Shown piece by piece: positions 10,401 to 17,580 of a stretch of 64,000 nt of DNA. The notes beneath the pieces were generated by a model. It did no database searches. It was not told the DNA's origin and saw nothing but the letters and a program-made list of their open reading frames with translations. The stretch is from Parapedobacter sp964498395 (lineage in GTDB: Bacteria > Bacteroidota > Bacteroidia > Sphingobacteriales > Sphingobacteriaceae). The DNA is taken from positions 248,001 to 312,000 of the forward strand of contig CAZCHE010000001.1 of the NCBI GenBank assembly GCA_964498395.1, written 5' to 3'. Every line of letters begins with the position of its first letter. The first letter of the stretch is position 1. The position numbers and the translations under genes were made by a program.

Positions 10401-10494
10401 CTTGGATGTGCTTGGTTTCTTGGCCCAGCGCAAGGAATGCCATGCAAAGCGTAAGCGCGAGTAGTTGGGTTACTTTTAATAATTGTGAATACAT
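7429..10494 (-). CDS. SusC/RagA TonB-linked outer-membrane transporter
   Basis: A roughly 1021-residue TonB-dependent transporter. After a signal peptide (ending near LALGQ) comes a carboxypeptidase-regulatory-like beta domain (HIQGVVKDENDQPVAGV), then the plug with VVVGYGAVRKSDLTGSV and the LRIRGTSSLSG segment, and a beta barrel ending in SLGLNIGF. It would import mannan oligomers across the outer membrane using TonB energy. The frame extends upstream to 10527, but that codon overlaps the -7 box, so the ATG at 10494 (MYSQLL) is the start. It is the first gene of a five-gene unit (susC, susD, SusE-like, GH26, GH5). Confidence 0.96.
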   Translation of the reverse strand: MYSQLLKVTQLLALTLCMAFLALGQETKHIQGVVKDENDQPVAGVTVKGGNTTVTTNDAGEFDISVSSDASILLFNHVAMEPLEVSIGNRTFFDVVMKSSFTTLDDVVVVGYGAVRKSDLTGSVATLRGDNLNRTPAASMDQLLQGKVAGLQVIVPSGHPGAGATLRIRGTSSLSGSNSPLVVVDGFPWGDGGDLRQINPEDIESIEVLKDASSAAIYGSRGANGVIMVTTKKARAGTPRITLSTLNTLSVLAVQPDLWRDPVEEAVYANEAALNGGTPPGQLPYLGQVRSGVYHPSIAELRGLEPNKPQWPHNTDWLDLVYRNPFSQSYTLGVDGGSENTRYSMSGNYYKEQGLAINNDFDKYTGRLNLDQKISDAVSAGTNIILTHTQNNGQGLSPGRSRIFPVYDEDGNYFRISSMDFGNPMAVANEVLNTNKTIDVLATVFANIRFTDWLSFRTQLSTKYGNSVGDIYEPSTVTFRGYENTGFGQISNYNNTELVNENYLTIDKHFNEDHYLNIVGGFSIQNSNTRTSSLIGQNFVNDNLRNENLNSAANKVINNNLYRSALHSWFGRANYTLQDKYLFTVTARADGSTKFGANNKWAFFPSGAVAWKINEEEFIRSLGIFSELKLRASYGLTGNQGISPYQTLDRFGTDRYYTGAQNGFLTGFGPGLASGNNEQGLTIVGGLGNSSLRWETTRSLDVGLDIGILDQRFTLTADYYIKRTSDLLRQRTVSPSSGFDQQWVNDGEIDNRGIELGLHARILREGEFTWNLGGNFTLNRNKVISMGENDRVVTGALIEMIRQNANHFIVGYPMYSFYGYHANGIIQTLDEGLDAGLLGVEAQPGEIKYVDLSGPDGTPDRTIDPTYDRTVIGDPTPSFLYSINTDMRYKNFDLAIQLYGVYGNDVFDLQKMTPSRQMLRWTPDNPNNDYPRANNTRGYKASDFFITDGSFLRVQNITLGYNVRSGFVKGVSSIRLFCSANNLYTFTKFNPGFDPEVGEDGINWGNYPRPRAFSLGLNIGF

Positions 10495-10524
10495 AAGGAT
10501 ATCAAATTGGTCATTAAGATATGG

Positions 10525-10569
10525 CAAAAGTAACCGACTTGCCCAACTGATACTAATACTTTTTTTGCA
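10525..10569 (-). promoter_or_regulatory. susC promoter with activator-type motif
   Basis: On the minus strand, TACTTTTG (TAnnTTTG) lies at 10525-10532, about 30 bases before the susC start. Exactly 21 bases upstream is TGCAAAAAAAGTATTA (10554-10569), which also occurs at the same distance from the GH130 -7 box. No normal -33 TTTG is visible, which suits an activator-dependent promoter. The rest of the 10533-10846 gap holds no gene. Confidence 0.7.
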
Positions 10570-10791
10570 TAATATTGTGAAAAATAGTCGTTGATAATTG
10601 TTGTTTTTCCGTTAAAAGTATAATCATTATGTATAAATGTGCTGAATTGATATGAAAATACACGATTTGTAGTCTAGATAAATATATATGCTGTATTCGT
10701 ATGATTTTAACATTTTAGGGTAGGGGCGTCGTTTTTTTGCTTGTTGGGCAGGTGCTCGTCAATTAAGCATCAGGATTGGCAAGGATACTAT

Positions 10792-10799
10792 TACTTTTG
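10792..10799 (+). promoter_or_regulatory. -7 box for the DUF5060-type hydrolase gene
   Basis: TACTTTTG fits TAnnTTTG and lies about 48 bases before the ATG at 10847. A good -33 box at the usual spacing is not seen, so activation may be needed. The location agrees with the second ATG in the frame being the real start. Confidence 0.5.
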
Positions 10800-10846
10800 C
10801 TTGTTTTGGCCTGCTAGTTTTGGCACTTATACAAAAATATACGGTT

Positions 10847-12523
10847 ATGAAAAAATTGCTCGTTTTTGCCGTAGCACTATTTGGCACCTATACAATACAC
10901 GCGCAAATACAAGGAATAACACGGCACGAGGGGAGCGTGGAGCAATATGGAAAGGTAGAATGGGAAGTCGAATTGATTGCCAATTGGTCGAATCCTTTTT
11001 TTAAGGAGGAGGTAATGTTAGATTTGGAGCTAACCGCTCCCAATGGGGAAGTAATTAGCCAGCCTGCATATTACATCTCGGGTAAGCCCGGCCACCTGTC
11101 AGCGTGGGGCGCTCGTTTTACGCCAAAACAAGAAGGAAAGTATCACTATCGGTTTGTGTTGCATGAGGCTGGGCAAACGATTGGTGAAACCGAAATGCAG
11201 GTGCTCGATGTTCGGCCTTCTGCTCGTAAAGGGTTTTTGGGGGCGGGCGATGCATGGGGCTTCCGATTTGATGACGGCAAGCCGTTTCGTGGACTTGGGC
11301 AAAACCTTGCATGGGAGTCACGTATCGAAGACGATTCTCGGTTCTTCAAGGAGTTGCATGAGCAAGAGAAATTTAATTACGAGTACATGGTGCCCCGGCT
11401 CAAGGCTACCGGAGGTAATTATTTCCGGACATGGATTTGTTCATGGAATCTCCCCCTCGATTGGAAAACAGGTATCAATAATGCACGCTATATCGACGAT
11501 ACAGCATACTTTAATTCCAGTGCTGTGGAGAAACTGGATCGGCTAGTGGCATTGTGCGATTCACTGGATGTTTATTTCATGTTGACGCTAGGGCCGGGCA
11601 CGCACCACCGCGACCATGGGCGCCATGAGGTAAGTATAGCCGATTTTTTTACAGACCCCGTTTCGAAAGCGGAATACCGCAATAGGTTGCGTTTTATCGT
11701 GGGTAGGTGGGGTTATAGCCCGTCTATCGCTGCGTGGGAATTTTTCAATGAAATCGATAACATCCAGTTTCGCGATCCGGAGCAGCCTATACCTGCCGAA
11801 CACATTGTGCAATGGCATCAGGAAATGGCGGAATACCTCAGTCAGATAGATGTCCATGGCCATTTGATGACCACCAGTATTTCGCATCGTGACCTAGATG
11901 GCCTGAATAGCATTCCGCAAATCGATTTTAACCAAAAACACATTTATCGTAATACTTCGGCCATTGGGTCCACTACACAACTATATGTGGAGCGATTTCA
12001 GAAACCGTATGTTATCGGGGAGTTTGGCTACGAATGGGATTGGCAGTTGAATTTCGATGATTTTGCTGAAGGAATGGATAGCGATTACAAGCGAGGGCTT
12101 TGGTACGGGCTTTTCTCGCCGACGCCGATATTGCCGTTATCGTGGTGGTGGGAGTATTTCGAGAATCGCGGTACCGATCGCTATTTCAACCGGGTGAAAG
12201 TGATATTGGACGACATGCTAGCTTCGGGTGGCGGTACATTTACGCCGATTAAGCTTTTTTCTTCATCGCCAGATATCGAGGTTTATGGCGTGCAGTGCGG
12301 ATCAAAAACCTATATATACCTATACAATCCCACAGGTGAAGTCAGGGAGACAGATTTGGAAGTACGGTGGAGCGCCCAGATGCTTCCGGGAGAGCGCCGT
12401 ATTTATGACTGCGAATCTGGTGACTTCTTTGGCTTGGACGGCCTTCGGCTCGACGGTGAATACCTTCGGCTATTGGCATATCCGTTGCCAGCCCATACCG
12501 ATCGGGTATTGGTGCTGGAATGA
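10847..12523 (+). CDS. Secreted DUF5060 + GH5-like glycoside hydrolase
   Basis: A 558-residue secreted protein with a signal peptide (MKKLLVFAV to IHAQ). The N-terminal 90 residues form a beta-sandwich of the DUF5060 type (GSVEQYGKVEWEVEL, KPGHLSAWGARFTPKQEGKYHYRF). The central part is a TIM-barrel hydrolase: GNYFRTWICSW, AAWEFFNEID with a likely acid/base Glu, and YVIGEFGYEWDW with a likely nucleophile Glu. A small C-terminal beta domain follows. Such proteins are grouped near GH5; their substrate is often unknown, but the mannan locus around it suggests a mannan side chain or glucomannan. The gene converges on the epimerase gene, leaving 17 bases between stops. Confidence 0.8.
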   Translation: MKKLLVFAVALFGTYTIHAQIQGITRHEGSVEQYGKVEWEVELIANWSNPFFKEEVMLDLELTAPNGEVISQPAYYISGKPGHLSAWGARFTPKQEGKYHYRFVLHEAGQTIGETEMQVLDVRPSARKGFLGAGDAWGFRFDDGKPFRGLGQNLAWESRIEDDSRFFKELHEQEKFNYEYMVPRLKATGGNYFRTWICSWNLPLDWKTGINNARYIDDTAYFNSSAVEKLDRLVALCDSLDVYFMLTLGPGTHHRDHGRHEVSIADFFTDPVSKAEYRNRLRFIVGRWGYSPSIAAWEFFNEIDNIQFRDPEQPIPAEHIVQWHQEMAEYLSQIDVHGHLMTTSISHRDLDGLNSIPQIDFNQKHIYRNTSAIGSTTQLYVERFQKPYVIGEFGYEWDWQLNFDDFAEGMDSDYKRGLWYGLFSPTPILPLSWWWEYFENRGTDRYFNRVKVILDDMLASGGGTFTPIKLFSSSPDIEVYGVQCGSKTYIYLYNPTGEVRETDLEVRWSAQMLPGERRIYDCESGDFFGLDGLRLDGEYLRLLAYPLPAHTDRVLVLE

Positions 12524-12540
12524 TGTACGGAGGACTGAAT

Positions 12541-13704
12541 TTAGTCACCGATGAGTGCCATGAGCGTGAGACAACACCTACTGTTGTGGTAGGGGCATTT
12601 CCAAAACCCAGCCTTATCATCGTCGCGGTTGATGCTGCCATCAGCCGTGCGGCTCCAATACCATTCGCCATGATCGTGGTCTAGCAATTGGTCTTGGATG
12701 TATGCCCAAATTTTTTTGGCGATATCACGGTAGCTTGTATTGTCGGTATACTTGAATGCGTACATGAACCCAACCACGGCCTCCGCTTGTACCCACCAAT
12801 GGCGGTCGAGGTCTAGATGGTGCCCATCCCGTTCATAAGCCAGGCTCCCATCTGGTTGGATGCCTTTGGCCGCCGCATCAGCGATGCGGATGGCTATCGG
12901 AACCAGTTTGTTGAGTAGCCCGGGGTCACGCAGCACTTCGGCTGCCTCCAGTAGTAACCAAGCGGCTTCGATATCGTGCCCATAGGAAATCAGCGTTGAT
13001 TTTATGCGCCAGGTTTCGTCAAAAAACAATTGAAGGTGCCCCGTGTTCCGATCTAGGATACGATCGGTAAAGATAGCGATCAAGTTACGTTGCGCGGTTT
13101 TGAGTTGAGGGTTGTTCCATATACGTAAAAGGTTGGTATAGGGTTCCAATATATGGAGGTGCGTATTCATGGTTTTCCGCTCATTGGCGTCTTTCGTGCT
13201 GAGCCTCATGTCGTCAATGGGGTTCCAATCTGCGGTAAACGCCTCGAAGTATCCGCCAAATGTATGGTCTGCGTGGCGCTCGATAGTATGGAAGAATTCC
13301 ATTGCTAGCGTTAATGCTCGGGGACATCCCGTTGCGCGGTAGTATTCCGCAAAGGCATACAACGCAAAGCCTTGCGCATAGGTTTGCTTTTTCGTGTTCA
13401 CGGGGCGGCCGGTATGGTCGAGCTCCCAATATACGCCGCCGTACTTGTTATCTATGAAATGGTCAACGAGGTAGTGAAAAGCGCGGTCGGCCATTCCCTT
13501 GTATTCAGGGTTACCTAGTTGGCGGTAGGCGGCCGCAAATGTCCAAAGGATTCGTGCATGTAGCACCACACCTTTGTTCGCTTTTTCATGTAATTGCCCA
13601 TGTCCGTCGATACGACCGTAGAAACCGCCGTTTTCACGATCTACCATGTGTGTCGCCCAAAAATCAAGGATGTTGTTTTCTAAAACGGAGCGAAAATTGG
13701 TCAT
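12541..13704 (-). CDS. Mannobiose (cellobiose-type) 2-epimerase
   Basis: A 387-residue member of the N-acylglucosamine/cellobiose 2-epimerase family with the alpha/alpha-barrel pattern: FWATHMVDRENGGFYGRID at the start, VLHARILWTFAAAYR, GHDIEAAWLLLEAA, and WWVQAEAVVGF near the C-terminus; the paired His residues used for proton transfer in the family appear to be present. In mannan loci this enzyme turns beta-1,4-mannobiose into mannosyl-glucose, the substrate of GH130 phosphorylase. It overlaps the transporter gene by 4 bases (ATGA arrangement), showing translational coupling in the GHP130-transporter-epimerase unit. Cellobiose is an alternative substrate, but the neighbours favour mannobiose. 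Confidence 0.9.
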   Translation of the reverse strand: MTNFRSVLENNILDFWATHMVDRENGGFYGRIDGHGQLHEKANKGVVLHARILWTFAAAYRQLGNPEYKGMADRAFHYLVDHFIDNKYGGVYWELDHTGRPVNTKKQTYAQGFALYAFAEYYRATGCPRALTLAMEFFHTIERHADHTFGGYFEAFTADWNPIDDMRLSTKDANERKTMNTHLHILEPYTNLLRIWNNPQLKTAQRNLIAIFTDRILDRNTGHLQLFFDETWRIKSTLISYGHDIEAAWLLLEAAEVLRDPGLLNKLVPIAIRIADAAAKGIQPDGSLAYERDGHHLDLDRHWWVQAEAVVGFMYAFKYTDNTSYRDIAKKIWAYIQDQLLDHDHGEWYWSRTADGSINRDDDKAGFWKCPYHNSRCCLTLMALIGD

Positions 13705-15101
13705 GTATTTCTTTTTTCGGCCAATTCGGCGGTGATGCGTTTCAGTTTCTCTTCATTTAAGGGGTAAAAGGCAATGAATACCACGGATAGTATCGTGCCG
13801 ATAGCAGGCAGGACGCTAAGCATCATGCGTATCCCATCACGGGCTTCTGCAGTTTGCGCCACGTTGGCCTCAAACCCGAAATAGGCGAGCAGCCACCCCG
13901 TCATGGCCCCACCGATAGACCACCCGAATTTCTGGGACATGGATGACGATGAAAAAATAAGGCCCGTAGCCCGACGATTAGTTTTCCATTCGGAATAGTC
14001 GGCGATATCTGCATACATAGACCATAGCAAAGGGAAAATACTGCCAGCGCAGGCACTGATGAATACCTGGAGGATCAGCATCATTGTTATATTCGCTGGA
14101 TCAATGAAATAAAATGCGATGCTGAATACCGTGGCAAAAGCCATGGCCCCCAAATACGTGTTTTTCTTGCCTATTCGATTGGAGACGGGTGATACCAGTA
14201 GGATACCGAGGATATTGGCCGCTTGTCCCAACACGAGGTAGACGGTGGTGAGTGATAATGCTGCCCCAAAGATACCTACATTAAAATGCTCAGGTACCGA
14301 AGCATAGTATTTGAAGTAAAAGACCGCTGCCCCATCTCGGATGGAATTGAATATCAAGGCGGCAATGCCAGCCCCTAGCAGGATCCACCAAGGACGGTTT
14401 TTAAATAAATCGCTGATGTCTTCCCGTAAGGTATTGCCTGTCGCTTTAATGGGCTTGACCCGTTCGGTGGTCCAAAAAAAAGTACAGAGAAAAAACACCA
14501 CCGCGATCCCCGCTACTACCACCGCCGCCATGGACCACCCAAACGATAGGTCTACCATATCGCCAAGGTTGCTGAAAAAGTCTACCAAGGGTTCGATGAG
14601 CACCAGCACCAATATGCTGCCTAGAAAGGCAAACACCATGCGATAAGCAGATAAGGCAGTTCGTTCTTTCGGATTTGACGAGATGACGCCTAGCAGTGAG
14701 GCGTATGGCACATTTATCAGTGAATAAGCCATCATCATCAGTGAATAAGTGGCATATGCATAGATGACTTTGCCCGTCTCAGACAAATCGGGAGTGGTAA
14801 ACGTGAGTATGCCGATTATGCCGAATGGGATGGCTACCCACAACAAGTAAGGCCTGAATTTGCCCCATCGCGATTCCGTGCGGTCGCTGATGACACCCAC
14901 CACTGGATCGAAAAGCGAATCCCAAACGCGGGTAATCAAAAACATGGTGCCCACCACCGCAGCTTCGATGCCAAACACATCGGTGTAAAAATACAGCAGG
15001 TACATGCCAAACAGTTTCCAAAACATGGAAGATGCGGCATCTCCGAAACCATAGCCAATTTTTTCTTTTAGTGTAACGCGTTGTATATCCATCGGTGTCA
15101 T
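13701..15101 (-). CDS. GPH-family sugar:cation symporter
   Basis: A 466-residue inner-membrane transporter with about twelve hydrophobic segments, of the glycoside-pentoside-hexuronide (MelB/XylP-like) family. Diagnostic stretches are KIGYGFGDAASSMFW near the N-terminus, RVWDSLFDPVVGVISDRTESRWGKFRPYLLW in the first loop region, and SMYADIADYSEWKTNRRATGL near residue 365. It should bring mannobiose or short manno-oligomers from periplasm to cytoplasm with Na+ or H+. Start may be the first ATG (MTPMDI) or the third codon downstream. It lies 26 bases after GH130 and overlaps the epimerase gene. Confidence 0.92.
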   Translation of the reverse strand: MTPMDIQRVTLKEKIGYGFGDAASSMFWKLFGMYLLYFYTDVFGIEAAVVGTMFLITRVWDSLFDPVVGVISDRTESRWGKFRPYLLWVAIPFGIIGILTFTTPDLSETGKVIYAYATYSLMMMAYSLINVPYASLLGVISSNPKERTALSAYRMVFAFLGSILVLVLIEPLVDFFSNLGDMVDLSFGWSMAAVVVAGIAVVFFLCTFFWTTERVKPIKATGNTLREDISDLFKNRPWWILLGAGIAALIFNSIRDGAAVFYFKYYASVPEHFNVGIFGAALSLTTVYLVLGQAANILGILLVSPVSNRIGKKNTYLGAMAFATVFSIAFYFIDPANITMMLILQVFISACAGSIFPLLWSMYADIADYSEWKTNRRATGLIFSSSSMSQKFGWSIGGAMTGWLLAYFGFEANVAQTAEARDGIRMMLSVLPAIGTILSVVFIAFYPLNEEKLKRITAELAEKRNT

Positions 15102-15127
15102 TACATAATCGTGAATTCGCAGTGCCG

Positions 15128-16333
15128 TTAACGTGCTCCTACATTCCCTGTTTGGAGGTTCTTGTCAATCAATGTTACCAGCGCATCCACAGATGAGGCC
15201 GAGCGATAGCCATCTGGCGCGGTGTTAAGGCAATAATCCAGCAGTCGATCGATACTAGATACCGCCACGTGCATTCGCGTATCGCATGAGGCGTAGTAAA
15301 GGTACACGGTTCCGTCATCATCGGCAATCCATCCGTTGGCGAATAACACATTTGATACATCGCCGATCCGTTCATCACCCATTGGTGCCAACAGGTGCCC
15401 GGCCGGTTCGGCAATCAGTTGGTCTGGCTGTTTCAAATCGGTCAGGTAAAGGTAAAGTACATACCGTAACCCAGCAGCGCAAGCCCGAACACCATGGGCA
15501 ATGTGTAACCATCCCTTTGGCGTTTTGATGGGATGAGGCCCCTCTCCGTTCTTTAGCTCTTTGATCGTATGGTAATGCCTTGCGTTGATGATGCGTTCTT
15601 CTTTTACTTCGGCGTTTGTCATGCTATCTACCAGTGCCCAGCCAATGCCCCCGCCATTGCCGGCATCAATGAAACCATCTTGCGGGCGGGTATACAAAGC
15701 ATATTTGCCTGCCACAAACTCGGGATGTAATACCACGTTGCGCTGCTGGCTCGATGCCACCAAATCAGGGAGACGTTCCCATGTCTTTAGATCTTTAGTA
15801 CGCACGATTCCCGCCGATGCAATGGCTGTTGATAAATCTCCCTGGCGCGCATTTGGATCTTTGCGTTCTACACAAAAAATTCCGTAGACCCAGCCGTCCT
15901 CGTGTGCCGTAAGCCGCATGTCGTAAACGTTGGTTTCGGGATTTTCCGTTTCGGGTAAAATAATGGGGTAGTCCCAAAACCTGAATTGGTCGATGCCGTT
16001 TGGGCTCTCTGCTATGGCAAAGAACGATTTCCGGTCGTTCCCTTCCACACGGACGATGAGTAGGTATTTGCCTTGCCATTTGATCGCACCCGAATTGAAT
16101 GTCGCATTGATGCCAAAACGTTCCATAAGGTGGGGGTTCGTTTCCGGTGATAAGTCATAACGCCAAAACAGGGGTGTGTGAGCAGCCGTTAGAATCGGGT
16201 ATTTATAGCGATTGAAAATACCGTTTCCCGGAAGCACGGGCTCGTTTTTTCGTTCGATAAGCTGCCTATGCATCAAGGTAATGGCTTCCAACCGTTGGTT
16301 GAATAGTGTATTGTTGTTTTCAATGATTCTCAT
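15128..16333 (-). CDS. GH130 4-O-beta-D-mannosyl-D-glucose phosphorylase
   Basis: A 401-residue cytoplasmic protein with the five-blade propeller pattern of GH130. The likely proton donor is Asp138 in NVYDMRLT; phosphate-binding His/Arg/Lys residues occur in the RNVVLHPEF and NARHYHTIKE regions, and YLYYASCDTRMHVA is near the C-terminus. Length and these stretches match subfamily 1, which phosphorolyses mannosyl-glucose to mannose-1-phosphate and glucose. Together with the epimerase it completes the known mannobiose route of Bacteroides fragilis-type organisms. It opens the second minus-strand operon of the locus and has its own promoter carrying the same motif as susC. Confidence 0.93.
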   Translation of the reverse strand: MRIIENNNTLFNQRLEAITLMHRQLIERKNEPVLPGNGIFNRYKYPILTAAHTPLFWRYDLSPETNPHLMERFGINATFNSGAIKWQGKYLLIVRVEGNDRKSFFAIAESPNGIDQFRFWDYPIILPETENPETNVYDMRLTAHEDGWVYGIFCVERKDPNARQGDLSTAIASAGIVRTKDLKTWERLPDLVASSQQRNVVLHPEFVAGKYALYTRPQDGFIDAGNGGGIGWALVDSMTNAEVKEERIINARHYHTIKELKNGEGPHPIKTPKGWLHIAHGVRACAAGLRYVLYLYLTDLKQPDQLIAEPAGHLLAPMGDERIGDVSNVLFANGWIADDDGTVYLYYASCDTRMHVAVSSIDRLLDYCLNTAPDGYRSASSVDALVTLIDKNLQTGNVGAR

Positions 16334-16373
16334 ATTGTTATCACGTGTTGATGCTTAACTGGTTATTACGCTG

Positions 16374-16418
16374 CAAACTTACACTTGTTGGTCATCTGAC
16401 GATAATACTTTTTTTGCA
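16374..16418 (-). promoter_or_regulatory. GH130 operon promoter with shared motif
   Basis: TAAGTTTG (-7 box) lies at 16374-16381 on the minus strand and TGCAAAAAAAGTATTA at 16403-16418, with exactly 21 bases between, as at susC. A further match (CAnCTGA) falls at the same relative place in both. The AraC regulator gene lies directly on the other side of this region. Confidence 0.72.
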
Positions 16419-16489
16419 GTTTGTGATAAACATATTGCAATATACATTACATTTGATGTTTTTGTGCTGTTGGTTTATGGTATTATTAT

Positions 16490-16497
16490 TACATTTG
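16490..16497 (+). promoter_or_regulatory. Candidate -7 box of the AraC gene
   Basis: TACATTTG fits TAnnTTTG and lies 32 bases before the ATG at 16530; a TTG at 16470-16472 is a possible -33 box. A second TACATTTG lies at 16448-16455. Which one is used cannot be told from sequence. Confidence 0.45.
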
Positions 16498-16529
16498 GTT
16501 GCGCCAATTATCACATTAGAAGATTGACC

Positions 16530-17405
16530 ATGAAAACTGAGATCACTCGAGAAGTAACGCCACTTACTGAAAGCGATTGTTTCACACTGTTTCGACGATC
16601 GAAAACACATTTTGATTTTCCATTGCATTATCACGAGGAATACGAGTTGAATCTGATTCTGAATGCGAAAGGAGCCAAACGCATCGTAGGCGACCATGTG
16701 GCAAGCATTGGTGAAGCCGAATTGGTATTAGTAGGGTCCAATCTGTACCACGGATGGTTTGATGGGGCATGCGAGCGTACGGATATCACGGAAGTGACCA
16801 TCCAGTTTCACCGCAATTTGTTTCACGAGGAGTTTTTGCAAAAGAACCAATTGAGCTTTATCCGGACGATGCTTGAGAAATCACGAAAAGGAATACTGTT
16901 CTCGGCCGACACCATCTTTTCCGTCAAAAATCGGATACTTGACCTGAAGGATAAAACCGGCTTCGATTCGGTTCTTGAACTCATGTCTATCCTACACCAC
17001 CTTTCCAAATCGACGGGCATGTGTACGTTAAGTAGTGAAGGATTTGACGATCAATTGGAAAATTCTAACAGTAGGCGAATCGCCCGGGTGTTTGAATACC
17101 TCAATACACACTACAACAAACCTATACGCCTTTCGGAGATGGCTGCACAGGCCAATATGCATGAAGCTTCGTTCAGCCGATTTGTCAAGAAGAGCACTGG
17201 AAAAACCGTGGTGGAAAGCCTTAATGAGATTCGTTTGGGGCATGCCACGCGCTTGTTGATCGATACCAATCAAAATATTGCGGAGATTGCCTATAATTGC
17301 GGATTTAATAATATTTCAAACTTCAATCGCATTTTCAGGCGGAAGAAAAACTGTACACCCATGGAGTTTAGGGTTAATTTTTCGGGTTCGCGGGTATTTG
17401 TATAG
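16530..17405 (+). CDS. AraC-family regulator of the mannan locus
   Basis: A 291-residue regulator. The N-terminal half is a cupin-like sensing domain (HFDFPLHYHEEYELNLI, then a GDHVASIGEAELVLVGSNLYH stretch). The C-terminal ~100 residues form the double helix-turn-helix of AraC proteins: IRLSEMAAQANMHEASFSRFVKKSTGKT and the second IAEIAYNCGFNNISNFNRIFRR. The frame opens earlier at 16464, but the second ATG at 16530 gives a normal N-terminus and follows a -7 box. Divergent from the GH130 operon, it is the best candidate to read mannobiose and bind the shared motif. The fucose AraC at 24741-25607 has the same organisation. Confidence 0.88.
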   Translation: MKTEITREVTPLTESDCFTLFRRSKTHFDFPLHYHEEYELNLILNAKGAKRIVGDHVASIGEAELVLVGSNLYHGWFDGACERTDITEVTIQFHRNLFHEEFLQKNQLSFIRTMLEKSRKGILFSADTIFSVKNRILDLKDKTGFDSVLELMSILHHLSKSTGMCTLSSEGFDDQLENSNSRRIARVFEYLNTHYNKPIRLSEMAAQANMHEASFSRFVKKSTGKTVVESLNEIRLGHATRLLIDTNQNIAEIAYNCGFNNISNFNRIFRRKKNCTPMEFRVNFSGSRVFV

Positions 17406-17475
17406 TTCCAGCCCCAAATTATTATGTATGTAGCAATGGTTCTTCTTTAGGTATAAAGGTCTACCCCAATAATAT

Positions 17476-17493
17476 TGCTAAATACTTTTAGCA
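17476..17493. promoter_or_regulatory. Inverted repeat upstream of GH92
   Basis: TGCTAAA-TACT-TTTAGCA is a perfect 7-base inverted repeat about 90 bases before the GH92 start. Its centre resembles the susC/GH130 motif (TACTTTT), so it may be bound by the same regulator, but it is also a possible hairpin after the araC gene. Confidence 0.4.
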
Positions 17494-17580
17494 TTTTCAT
17501 TTTCCGTTTTTTTTACCATCTTAGCAAACTGAATTTACATGATAGCCATGTAAACCCCTATTAAAACAAACTTATATCGT

